Below, piece by piece: positions 29,641-37,452 of a stretch of 64,000 nucleotides of DNA (positions are counted from its first letter, which is position 1; the number at the start of each line of letters is the position of its first letter). The notes beneath the pieces were generated by a model. That model saw only the letters and a program-made list of their open reading frames with translations. It made no database searches and had not been told where the DNA came from. Made by a program: the position numbers and the translations under genes. Origin of the DNA: Haloferax larsenii JCM 13917 (GTDB taxonomy: Archaea > Halobacteriota > Halobacteria > Halobacteriales > Haloferacaceae). The DNA lies in the NCBI RefSeq assembly GCF_000336955.1, contig NZ_AOLI01000021.1:61576-125575 (forward strand). The letters are read 5' to 3'.

Positions 29641-29745
29641 GATGTTAATTCTAACAGAAGCAACCACAATAATAACGCCTTTTTCTCTAGTACGGATATG
29701 GTAGGCCAACCACCGATATAAAACCACCTGTTTCTAAAACTCGTC
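29641..29745. other. AT-rich segment, probable duplex unwinding element
   Basis: This stretch contains gttaattctaac, cacaataataac, ctttttctctag, gatataaaacc and tttctaaaac, and is markedly AT-rich for this genome. It lies between oppositely oriented ORBs, the expected place for initial strand opening. Confidence 0.72.
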
Positions 29746-29770
29746 GTGACCCCCTCCCCACTGTTTCTCG

Positions 29771-29792
29771 CCTCCACCCGAAACAAAGGGGT
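29771..29792 (+). repeat. origin recognition box, plus orientation
   Basis: Contains ccacccgaaacaaaggggt followed by the G-rich gtgggg. It lies to the right of the AT-rich segment in inverted orientation to the box at 29576-29597. Immediately to its left (29754-29772) is a half site in the opposite direction. Confidence 0.9.
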
Positions 29793-29922
29793 GTGGGGCA
29801 TTCGAGACCCAGGCGTTTCCCGTCGAACTGGAAACCACGACTTAATTCCACCCGAAATCCCTCGCTCATTTCTCCGATACAACCGCTCTCGACGAGCCTC
29901 ACGCCAGATTCGAAAATATGGC

Positions 29923-29944
29923 TCTCCACACGAAATGAGGGGGT
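29923..29944 (+). repeat. origin recognition box, plus orientation
   Basis: Contains ccacacgaaatgagggggt, a moderately diverged box with the CCA, GAAA and G-string elements in register. It is 152 bp right of the previous plus-strand box. Confidence 0.7.
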
Positions 29945-30432
29945 TGTCACACCAAATCTTTCGTGTCTAGACGAGTCTCTGCCTCCACAGACTCATGGAG
30001 GTTCGGTGGAAGAACGTGAACCGAACAAAGACGGCAGCGTCACAACAGTTCGGATTCAGTTGTAACAGTCTTCGGTTTCGATTGAGTCAGCGTCCGGTTT
30101 CGTTTGCGCATCTCTTGGCCCCGCTTACTTCCCGTCGACCAAGACTCACTCCCTCTTCGACCAGTGATCGTGATACTGACCAGATTCCAACCAACAATAC
30201 TCTCCTAGTTGGCTGAATCCAGACCCACGCAAAACCGTACCGTGATAGAATGGAAACACACAGTCCAGATATTCGAACCGAAGCCATCCCTGTCTGTCGA
30301 ATTCTGGTGTTTTGAACCGTGACGAGTAAGAGAAGTAAGACTTTTGTAGCAACTGTTCGTTTGGTTCCTTTGCATCATTTGGAATCGCCACTTTCGGATT
30401 CACGAGTTGGAACCGGAATTTCCCGGTATACG

Positions 30433-30442
30433 GCTCTTTAAA
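30433..30442 (+). promoter_or_regulatory. TATA box of orc1
   Basis: The sequence ctctttaaac lies about 50 bp before the orc1 ATG. Transcription would start about 25 bp downstream, near 30463-30467, inside the ORB at 30460-30481. Confidence 0.5.
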
Positions 30443-30459
30443 CGCCGTTCTTGGCGATT

Positions 30460-30481
30460 ATTCCACCCGAAACAGAGGGGT
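30460..30481 (+). repeat. origin recognition box overlapping the orc1 leader
   Basis: Contains ccacccgaaacagaggggt, a near-perfect box ending 7 bp before the orc1 ATG. It probably overlaps the transcription start, and its gagggg can also serve as a Shine-Dalgarno sequence. Orc1 binding here would repress its own gene; that is inference from position. Confidence 0.88.
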
Positions 30482-30488
30482 ACACACG

Positions 30489-32078
30489 ATGGACGACGAC
30501 ACACAACGAGGCGACAACCGTCGAGAGGGCACTGCAAGCGACGGGGATGCGGAGTCGACAGAACTCTCGGCTGAAGACATCGACATTCAGGCGAGTATCG
30601 GCCCCGACGCCGATGTTCCCGAGGACACTGACCTCGACCAGCACAAAGACCCCGACGTCGGACTCGACAAGGTCGTACTGAACGACGACGAGGAGTCGAA
30701 GGGACTGTTCGACGACTTACTCGCTGGCGAGCCAATCTTCGAGAACAAGGAGGTTCTTCGCCCGTCGTACACGCCGCACGAACTCCCGCATCGGACCGAC
30801 CAAATCAACCAGATGGCGACGATTCTCGTCTCGGCACTCCGCGGGGAGACGCCGTCGAACATCCTCATCTACGGGAAGACCGGGACCGGAAAGACCGCGA
30901 GCGCGAAGTTCGTGAGTCAAGAACTCGAATCGACGTCCCAGAAGTACGACGTTCCGTGTGAAGTCGAGTATATCAACTGCGAAGTGACCGACACGCAGTA
31001 TCGCGTGCTCGCGCAGCTCGCGAACAAGTTCATCGAGAAGAACATCGAACGCATCGAAGCCGAACTCGACCGACTCGACGAGATGCGAACCCGGGCGACC
31101 GAAGACCCCAACGCCCTCGACGACACGCCCTACAACTCTATCGCGGAGATAGACGAGCGCGCGGACGAACTCTCCGAGGACGCCGACGAGATGGAAACGG
31201 TCCCGATGACGGGGTGGCCGACCGACCGCGTCTATACGACCTTTTTCGACGCTGTCGACTACAAAGAACGCGTCGTCGTCATCATGCTGGACGAAATCGA
31301 CAAACTCGTCGAGAAATCTGGCGACGACACGCTCTACAACCTCTCGCGGATGAACTCCGAGCTCGACAACTCTCGTATCTCTATCATGGGTATCTCGAAC
31401 GACCTGAAGTTCACCGACTTCCTCGACCCTCGGGTCAAGTCGAGTCTCGGCGAGGAGGAAATCGTCTTCCCGCCGTACGACGCGAACCAACTCCGCGATA
31501 TCCTTCAGCACCGCGCCGACGTGGCCTTCAAAGGCGGCGCACTGACTGACGACGTGATTCCGCTCTGTGCAGCGTTCGCCGCGCAGGAACACGGCGACGC
31601 CCGCCGCGCACTCGACTTACTCCGCACGGCCGGCGAACTCGCCGAGCGCGGACAGGCCGATACGGTCGAAGAAGCGCACGTGCGACAGGCGCAGGACAAA
31701 ATCGAACTCGACCGCGTCGTCGAAGTCGTTCGAACCCTGCCGACGCAGTCGAAAATCGTCCTCTTCGCCATCATCCTGCTGGAGAAAAACGGCGTCCGAA
31801 ACATCAACACCGGTGAGGTGTTCAACATCTACAAGCGCCTCTGCGAGGAAATCGACGCCGATATCCTCACTCAACGGCGCGTCACCGACCTCATCTCGGA
31901 ACTCGACATGCTCGGCATCGTCAACGCCGTCGTCGTCTCGAAGGGTCGCTACGGCCGGACGAAGGAAATCAGCCTCTCGGTCCCCATCGACGAGACCGAG
32001 GCCGTCCTGCTCACGGACTCTCGACTCGGCGATATCGAGAGTGCCCAACCGTTCGTGCAAGCCCGGTTCGACAACTGA
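30489..32078 (+). CDS. orc1: Orc1/Cdc6 replication initiator
   Basis: A 529-residue AAA+ initiator that binds ORBs and loads MCM. After an acidic N-terminal extension of about 85 residues come 'PSYTPHELPHRTDQINQM', Walker A 'IYGKTGTGKT' (about 127-136), Walker B 'VVIMLDEIDKLV', sensor 1 'IMGISNDLKFTDFLD', the sensor-2 Arg in 'EHGDARRALDLLRTAGE', and a C-terminal winged helix ('RVTDLISELDMLGIVNAVVVSKGRYGRTKEI') for DNA binding. An insertion of about 50 residues before Walker B is rich in Asp and Glu. It is the origin-linked orc gene; other orc paralogues are expected elsewhere. Confidence 0.96.
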   Translation: MDDDTQRGDNRREGTASDGDAESTELSAEDIDIQASIGPDADVPEDTDLDQHKDPDVGLDKVVLNDDEESKGLFDDLLAGEPIFENKEVLRPSYTPHELPHRTDQINQMATILVSALRGETPSNILIYGKTGTGKTASAKFVSQELESTSQKYDVPCEVEYINCEVTDTQYRVLAQLANKFIEKNIERIEAELDRLDEMRTRATEDPNALDDTPYNSIAEIDERADELSEDADEMETVPMTGWPTDRVYTTFFDAVDYKERVVVIMLDEIDKLVEKSGDDTLYNLSRMNSELDNSRISIMGISNDLKFTDFLDPRVKSSLGEEEIVFPPYDANQLRDILQHRADVAFKGGALTDDVIPLCAAFAAQEHGDARRALDLLRTAGELAERGQADTVEEAHVRQAQDKIELDRVVEVVRTLPTQSKIVLFAIILLEKNGVRNINTGEVFNIYKRLCEEIDADILTQRRVTDLISELDMLGIVNAVVVSKGRYGRTKEISLSVPIDETEAVLLTDSRLGDIESAQPFVQARFDN

Positions 32079-32146
32079 CTGTTCTGGCTGTCCGAGTTCG
32101 AAAACAACTGACTGCTCCGGTCGATTCGAAACTGACTCTCTCCGTC

Positions 32147-32884
32147 TCAGGCAGCGACCGCCGACACAGAAGAAACAGGCCCCGTCGAAACGGAAACGGG
32201 TGAGACGGGTGTCGCTGCCGTCATCGTGTTCGCGAGCGTCAGTCGGACCCACCCGAGGAATGGAATCCGTACGCGAGCGACGCCCTGCACCCACGAAGGT
32301 CGAACCGGGTCGCTGATACTGCTCACTTGGTCGTATCGGGGGTTGTTGTCGCCTTTCGTGATGAACCCGTCGTAGGGTGCCGGGCAGTGTGCGAGTTCCT
32401 TGCAGTTGTCTGCCGACATGTACTCGGGGTTGGCCCTCTCGTACCAGTTTTCGCCGGACTCGACGTACAACATCGCCCGATGGATAATCGGCGGGCCAAT
32501 CGAGCCGGGCTTGTGGTAGACGACGACGCTTCCACTCCCGCCGAACGAGCGATAGCCGACCTCAGACCCCGTTTCGGCGGTCACGACGGCAGTTCCATCG
32601 ACCGCTGCGTCCGGGACGTAGCGGTCGGGTCCGGTGATGAAAATGAGGTCGCCTTTCTGCATGTGGGGTTCCATACTCCCACTCTCGACGGCGACCATCG
32701 GCGGCCACACCCCGCTGATCGCAAAGAGGAGCAGGCCGACGGCGAGGACAGCCGCGACGCTCGAGAGGGCTTCGCGGAGGAACAAAAACGGGCCGTCCTC
32801 GGCCGTCCAGAATCGGGTCAAGAGTCCCTCGTCGGAGTCGGAGGTGAACTCGCGGGGGGACGGGGGACCATCGTCAGCACTCAT
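32147..32884 (-). CDS. sec11: signal peptidase I (Sec11 type)
   Basis: A 245-residue membrane-anchored protease that removes Sec signal peptides. One N-terminal helix ('LSSVAAVLAVGLLLFAISGVW') is followed by the catalytic Ser in 'AVESGSMEPHMQKGD' and the archaeal/ER-type catalytic His (in place of bacterial Lys) in 'PPIIHRAMLYVE', then 'FITKGDNNPRYDQ' with the acidic box. A second hydrophobic stretch near the C-terminus may touch the membrane. The ATG at 32884 is preferred; upstream frame is basic and unlike the family. It is divergent from the polymerase D gene. Confidence 0.9.
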   Translation of the reverse strand: MSADDGPPSPREFTSDSDEGLLTRFWTAEDGPFLFLREALSSVAAVLAVGLLLFAISGVWPPMVAVESGSMEPHMQKGDLIFITGPDRYVPDAAVDGTAVVTAETGSEVGYRSFGGSGSVVVYHKPGSIGPPIIHRAMLYVESGENWYERANPEYMSADNCKELAHCPAPYDGFITKGDNNPRYDQVSSISDPVRPSWVQGVARVRIPFLGWVRLTLANTMTAATPVSPVSVSTGPVSSVSAVAA

Positions 32885-32963
32885 CACCCCTCGTTTAGTC
32901 GGACTGGGTTTCAACGTTCTGGGTTTCGGCACCCTTTTTGCTCCGCTTCGCCCACCTCGTCGT

Positions 32964-34577
32964 GTGCCTTTGGAGACGCCGGCGCGCATCGTCCGGGCAC
33001 TGGTGAGTCGCGGCTACAACGCCGAACGCGAGGCCGTGACACTCATCGCAGGTACAGACGACCCGGGAGTCACGCTCGCCCAGGTCGTCGAATCGACACC
33101 GGACGACGCGCTCCGAATCACCGCTGACCACGTCCGCGAGGTGCTCGCGTCTGCACCCGCGACTGGACCATCTTCGTCTGCACCCGCGACTGACTCACCT
33201 TCGCCTTCGTCTGCACCAACTGGTCCCCCTGGGTCCGAATCCGAGAGCGGCGCAGCCGGCTCCGACCCCCCTGTTTCCGCTGCAACATCGGGAGACAACG
33301 AGGAACCTGTTGGAAAATCGACTCCACCTGAAGCGAAGGGGTCGGGGAGCGGGCGGAACCAAGATACGTCGCTTCGGTCGCTGGAAATCGCCAACGACAT
33401 GACCGGGCAGTCGACCGGGACCGGCGAGTACGACGACTTCGTGAAGGTGTTCCGCGACCGCTACGAGAAACTCTCGAAGATGCTTCGCGGTCGGGTCAAC
33501 CACCGGCCCGCGAAAGCCATCTCGAACATGTCCGGCGGGCAGGACGCCGAACTCATCGGCCTCGTCGACGACGTTCGCTCGACGAAGAGCGGCCACTGGA
33601 TTGTCGACCTCGAAGACACGACGGGGACGTTTCCCTGTCTCGTGATGAAGGACAAGGACATCGCCAGCTACGTCGACGAACTCCTCCTCGACGAGTGTAT
33701 CGCGGTGTCGGGAACGCTCTCGGGCGACGCGGGCATCCTGTTTGTCGACGACATGTACTTCCCCGACGTCCCGCGAAACCACCGAACCAACACCGCCGAC
33801 CGCCACGTGCAGGCCGCGCTCATCTCTGACGTCCACGTCGGGAGTCAGGAGTTCATGGCCGACTCGTGGCACCGTTTTGCCGACTGGCTCCACACCGAGG
33901 AAGCCGAGAACATCGAGTACCTGCTTATCGCTGGCGACATGGTCGAAGGCGTCGGTGTCTACCCGAACCAAGACGAGGAACTCGACGTCATCGACATCTA
34001 CGACCAGTACGAAGCGTTCTCGGAGTACCTCAAGGAAGTGCCCGGCGACCTCGACATCGTGATGATTCCGGGGAACCACGACGCGGTTCGACTCGCCGAA
34101 CCCCAACCCGGATTCGACGACGAACTTCGGGATATCATGTCGGCTCACGACCCCCAGATTACGAGCAACCCTTCGATGGTCACGCTCGAAGGCGTCAACA
34201 TCCTCATGTACCACGGCGTCTCGCTGGACGAGGTCATCGCCGAACTCCCGTCGGACAAGGCGAGTTACGACGAACCGCACAAGGCGATGTACCACCTCCT
34301 GAAGAAACGCCACGTCGCCCCGCAGTTCGGTGGCCACACGCGACTTGCACCCGAAGAACTCGATTACCTCGTCATGGAGCAGGTGCCCGATATCTTCCAC
34401 ACCGGCCACGTCCACAAACTCGGCTGGGGTAAGTACCACAACGTCCTCGCGGTCAACTCCGGGTGTTGGCAGGCCCAGACCGACTTCCAGAAGTCCGTCA
34501 ACATCGACCCCGACGCAGGCTACGCCCCTATCGTCGACCTCGACACGCTGAACATGACGGTGCGGAAGTTCTCCTGA
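32964..34577 (+). CDS. polB: DNA polymerase D small subunit (DP1, exonuclease)
   Basis: A 537-residue small subunit of the archaeal replicative polymerase D. An N-terminal helical domain ('PARIVRALVSRGYNAEREAV') is followed by a Ser/Ala/Pro-rich linker (about 60-130), an OB fold ('AELIGLVDDVRSTKSGHWIVDLED'), and the calcineurin-like phosphoesterase domain with 'LISDVHVGS', 'LLIAGDMVEGVGV', 'MIPGNHDAVRL', 'MYHGVSLDEV' and 'HTGHVHKLG'. These metal-ligand motifs are intact, so the 3'-5' proofreading exonuclease should be active. The GTG at 32964 starts the conserved N-terminus; no ATG fits. An ORB-like sequence lies inside the linker codons. Confidence 0.94.
   Translation: MPLETPARIVRALVSRGYNAEREAVTLIAGTDDPGVTLAQVVESTPDDALRITADHVREVLASAPATGPSSSAPATDSPSPSSAPTGPPGSESESGAAGSDPPVSAATSGDNEEPVGKSTPPEAKGSGSGRNQDTSLRSLEIANDMTGQSTGTGEYDDFVKVFRDRYEKLSKMLRGRVNHRPAKAISNMSGGQDAELIGLVDDVRSTKSGHWIVDLEDTTGTFPCLVMKDKDIASYVDELLLDECIAVSGTLSGDAGILFVDDMYFPDVPRNHRTNTADRHVQAALISDVHVGSQEFMADSWHRFADWLHTEEAENIEYLLIAGDMVEGVGVYPNQDEELDVIDIYDQYEAFSEYLKEVPGDLDIVMIPGNHDAVRLAEPQPGFDDELRDIMSAHDPQITSNPSMVTLEGVNILMYHGVSLDEVIAELPSDKASYDEPHKAMYHLLKKRHVAPQFGGHTRLAPEELDYLVMEQVPDIFHTGHVHKLGWGKYHNVLAVNSGCWQAQTDFQKSVNIDPDAGYAPIVDLDTLNMTVRKFS
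33321..33342 (+). repeat. ORB-like site inside the polymerase D small-subunit gene
   Basis: Contains ccacctgaagcgaaggggt followed by cgggga. It differs at one core base from the origin box at 29576-29597 and lies in the poorly conserved linker of the protein, where codons are freer to carry a DNA signal. Confidence 0.6.
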
Positions 34578-34668
34578 GCGAAGGAGTTCGTGGTCGGTTC
34601 CGACGGTTGTGCGCCCGCCGCGACCAGACCGCCGTCGCCTTATTATACCGACAGTCAGATGGAGGGGT

Positions 34669-35796
34669 ATGTCTGACGACGTGCTGTTCGACACGGCGAC
34701 GCTAAACGACCTGACGCTCGACAATCGCGCCGGTCTCGCGCCGATGACTCGTGTGAGCGCGACAGCCGACGGCCGGGCGACCGAGCAGATGGCGCGGTAC
34801 TACGCGAAGTTCGCGGACGGCGGCTTCTCGTTTCTCGTCACTGAGGGCGTCTACACGGACGACACCTACAGTCAGGGCTATCTGAACCAGCCGGGTCTCG
34901 TCACCGAGGACCACGTCGAGGCGTGGACGCAGGTCACGGACGCCGTCCACGACACGGACACAGCAATCTTCGCCCAGTTGATGCACGCCGGCGCGCAGAC
35001 GCAGGGCAACCCCTACACCGACGACGGCGACACAATCGCTCCCTCCGCGGTCCAACCGAACGGCGAAAAGTCCGAAGCCTACGGCGGAAGCGGCGAGTAC
35101 GCGGTTCCACGGGGAGCGACCCAGGACGACCTCGACGAGGCTCGTGCGGGGTTCGTCGCGGCGGCGGAGAACGCGGCCGAAGCCGGGTTCGACGGCGTCG
35201 AGATTCACAGCGCAAACGGCTACTTCCTCAACGAATTCCTCTCTGCGGACGCGAACCGACGCGACGACGAGTACGGCGGCGCACCCGAGGACCGCGTTCG
35301 GTACCCCGCGGAAGTCGTCACGGCCGTCGCCGAGGCCGTTCCCGACGAGTACGTCGTCGGCGTGCGCGTCTCGCAGACGAAAGTCACCGACGACAGCTAC
35401 GAGTGGCCCGAAGGAGAGGACGCCGCCGAGGTCTTCTTCCGCGAACTCTCTGCGGCCGGTGCCGACTACGTCCACACCGTCGACGCGAACGCTGCCGGGC
35501 CGACGTTCGGCGCTGACGGGCCGTCGCTCGCTGAAGCCGCGGCCACGTACGCCACAGCCGACACGGTCATCGTCGCAAACGGCGGTCTCGGCGACCCAGA
35601 CGCGGCGCGCACGGCGGTCGAATCTGGTTCCGACCTCTTCACCTTGGGGACGAGCGCGCTCGCGAATCCCGACTGGCCAGCGCGCGTCGCGGCTGGCGAC
35701 GACCTCGACGAGTTCGACCCTGCACACTTCCTCGCGCCGAAGGCGACCATCTCGGACCACGAAGTTCCGGCCGAAACCCAGCCAGCGGACGACTGA
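34669..35796 (+). CDS. NADH:flavin oxidoreductase, old yellow enzyme family
   Basis: A 375-residue FMN-dependent TIM-barrel protein. Family marks are 'LFDTATLNDLTLDNRAGLAPMTRV', 'AQLMHAGAQ', the substrate-binding segment 'GFDGVEIHSANGYFLNEFLS' (H-x-x-N type pair), and 'NANAAGPTFGADG...VIVANGGLGDPDAA' with the FMN phosphate site. It probably reduces activated alkenes using NAD(P)H; the natural substrate is unknown. It has no fused iron-sulfur domain. A strong Shine-Dalgarno (ggagggg, 34661-34667) precedes the ATG and a tattata element lies about 30 bp upstream of that. Confidence 0.9.
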   Translation: MSDDVLFDTATLNDLTLDNRAGLAPMTRVSATADGRATEQMARYYAKFADGGFSFLVTEGVYTDDTYSQGYLNQPGLVTEDHVEAWTQVTDAVHDTDTAIFAQLMHAGAQTQGNPYTDDGDTIAPSAVQPNGEKSEAYGGSGEYAVPRGATQDDLDEARAGFVAAAENAAEAGFDGVEIHSANGYFLNEFLSADANRRDDEYGGAPEDRVRYPAEVVTAVAEAVPDEYVVGVRVSQTKVTDDSYEWPEGEDAAEVFFRELSAAGADYVHTVDANAAGPTFGADGPSLAEAAATYATADTVIVANGGLGDPDAARTAVESGSDLFTLGTSALANPDWPARVAAGDDLDEFDPAHFLAPKATISDHEVPAETQPADD

Positions 35797-35851
35797 CGCT
35801 CACTCGGTCTGTCTAGAGAGCAGCCCCCACGTCGCTCAAAACCGACCCGAA

Positions 35852-35873
35852 ACCCCTTCGCTTCCACTCGAAC
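35852..35873 (-). repeat. weak ORB-like site between convergent genes
   Basis: On the minus strand it ends GAAGCGAAGGGGT but the CCA half is diverged (five mismatches to the consensus overall). It lies in the 83-bp spacer between the stops of the flavin oxidoreductase and ZIP genes. Confidence 0.4.
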
Positions 35874-35879
35874 TCCCGT

Positions 35880-36689
35880 CTATCCGAGCGTCACGTCGAG
35901 ATACAGCATCACGACCACGCCGACCATCGTCCCGAAGGTCGCGATGCGCTCGTTTCCGTTCGCGTGCGTCTCGGGGACGATTTCGTCGGAGATGACAAAC
36001 AGCATCGCACCCGCCGCGAACCCCATCGCGTACGGGAGGAGCGCTTCGGCGTACTGGATGGCCCACGCGCCGAAGATTGCCAGCGGAATCTCGACGATGC
36101 CTGCCCGAATCCCGGCGAGCGTTGCATAGGTCGTGTTTCGAAGCCCGGCGTTGACGGCGGCGATAGAGACGGCCAGCCCCTCGGGGATGTTCTGGATGCC
36201 GATAGCGAGCATCAACGGGATGGCGGTGTTCAGGTCTCCGGACCCGAACCCGACGCCCACGGCCAGTCCCTCCGGCATGTTGTGGATGGTGATGGCGACG
36301 ATAAAGAGAATCACAGAGGCCATCTTTTTCTCCGTCTCGGGGGCGTCAACCCGCGTCTTCCCTGTCACGAGAATGTGGACGTGCGGAATCCACAGGTCTG
36401 CCTGGTCGAGGACGAACACACCGATGAGAAAGCCGACGAGAACCGGAACTGGGTTGCCGCCAGCTGCCTCGATACCGGGGAGGATGAGACTCGTAAAGCT
36501 CGCGGCGAGCATGACCCCGGCTGCGAAGCCTAAGAGTCCGTCGAGCGAGCGTTTCGACGGATTGCGCCAGACGAGGATGAGCAACGCCCCCAGCATGTTC
36601 AAGAATGCGATGACGAGACCACCGACGAGTCCGTGTACGACGGGGTTCGTCCCGGCGATGGAGACGAACAACTCCTGAATAGTGGTCAT
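35880..36689 (-). CDS. ZIP family metal transporter
   Basis: A 269-residue membrane protein with eight predicted helices. Metal-path motifs are 'ITIHNMPEGLAVGVGFGSGD' in helix IV and 'IGIQNIPEGLAVSIAA' in helix V, and a His-containing loop 'WIPHVHILVTGKT' follows helix III. It would import zinc or another divalent metal. Closest in style to the ZupT/GufA group. The ATG at 36689 is used because the sequence before it is hydrophilic and unlike the family. Confidence 0.9.
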   Translation of the reverse strand: MTTIQELFVSIAGTNPVVHGLVGGLVIAFLNMLGALLILVWRNPSKRSLDGLLGFAAGVMLAASFTSLILPGIEAAGGNPVPVLVGFLIGVFVLDQADLWIPHVHILVTGKTRVDAPETEKKMASVILFIVAITIHNMPEGLAVGVGFGSGDLNTAIPLMLAIGIQNIPEGLAVSIAAVNAGLRNTTYATLAGIRAGIVEIPLAIFGAWAIQYAEALLPYAMGFAAGAMLFVISDEIVPETHANGNERIATFGTMVGVVVMLYLDVTLG

Positions 36690-36826
36690 CGACGCCGCCT
36701 CACTGGGGGCGCTGTGGGTCCGAAACGGCACATGTGGTATTCGACAACACACGAGTATGTATGTCCACCGCCAGTTCCGGCCGGACAAGAACGACTCTGG
36801 CTGCCGATTTCGAAGAGATAGTGGCG

Positions 36827-37255
36827 CTACGACGACTCGCCGAACCGATACCGAATCGTCTGGGAGCCATCGAAACGCGGGCCGTCTCCCACTCGCTCGA
36901 ACCCGGCGTCTTTGACTGCCTCACGAAGGCTCGATTCGGATTCGACGAGGAGTGCTTCGACGGGTAGTTCTTCCGTACTCGCAAAGCGCAGTGGCTCTTC
37001 GAGCAGGCGGGCGACCGCGTTGTCCGTCCCGGCGAGTCGGGTGATGTGGACCATGCCGTCTTCGACGTCGAATCCGACGAAGCCGTGAATCTGCTCTTCG
37101 CTGGCCGGTGCGTCGGTGTTCGGGTCGGCCCCAGCGTCGGACGTCGCCACCCGGACTGTCCGGTCACGGACGAGACGGCGCATCGCCACCGTCGGCGCGT
37201 TCGCGACGGCCGCGAGCGCTTCGGCGTCCGAGTCGACGGCGTCTCTGACTTCCAT
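36827..37255 (-). CDS. GNAT-like N-acetyltransferase, divergent
   Basis: A 142-residue protein with a GNAT-style N-terminus 'MEVRDAVDSDAEALAAVAN' and a C-terminal 'VKDAGFERVGDGPRFDG' that resembles the GNAT end ('..GFxxxG'). The acetyl-CoA-binding motif A (Q/R-x-x-G-x-G/A) is not evident; instead there is 'VHITRLAGTDNAVARLLEEPL'. It may be a degenerate member or a fold relative without activity. It ends 137 bp before the ZIP gene start, same strand. Confidence 0.6.
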   Translation of the reverse strand: MEVRDAVDSDAEALAAVANAPTVAMRRLVRDRTVRVATSDAGADPNTDAPASEEQIHGFVGFDVEDGMVHITRLAGTDNAVARLLEEPLRFASTEELPVEALLVESESSLREAVKDAGFERVGDGPRFDGSQTIRYRFGESS

Positions 37256-37395
37256 ACGTCATGGTTCCGCGCCGTCGGCAATAAACCTCTGCCCGGTACG
37301 CGGTCGAATTCGCCGTCTCGCCTGCGAATTCTGGGAAGTAGGCAACGGTTGAACAGGGGGACATAGTTATACGTCCCCCTGCGTTAGCCCCTCGC

Positions 37396-37452
37396 ATGTT
37401 TGAGCACCACGAGTCACAGCGTTACGATGTACCGGAGGGACCATGCGCGTAG
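37396..37452 (+). CDS. 18-codon upstream frame overlapping the lysC start
   Basis: A short frame from ATG to TAG encodes MFEHHESQRYDVPEGPCA. Its stop (37450-37452) lies 8-10 bases into lysC, whose ATG is at 37443, so the frames overlap by ten bases. The lysC Shine-Dalgarno (ggaggga) is inside it. It could be a leader peptide that tunes lysC translation, or chance. Confidence 0.3.
   Translation: MFEHHESQRYDVPEGPCA

Larger units (their letters stand above)
28841..30488. other. oriC1: chromosomal replication origin, oriC1 type
   Basis: A 1.65-kb intergenic region between oapA and orc1 with no convincing gene. It has a lower GC content than its flanks. It contains strong ORB copies at 29576-29597 (minus), 29771-29792 (plus), 29923-29944 (plus) and 30460-30481 (plus), weaker or half sites near 29105-29124, 29544-29560, 29754-29772 (minus) and 29845-29866, and an AT-rich segment at 29641-29745 between the inverted boxes. 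Origin next to its initiator gene orc1 is the rule in haloarchaea. The stretches 28841-29540 and 30010-30430 hold no other element I can name. Confidence 0.93.

Noticed and set aside
28841..30488. Several short open frames in the origin region
   Set aside because: They lack halophilic composition, Shine-Dalgarno or promoter, and overlap ORBs; the region is better explained as the origin.
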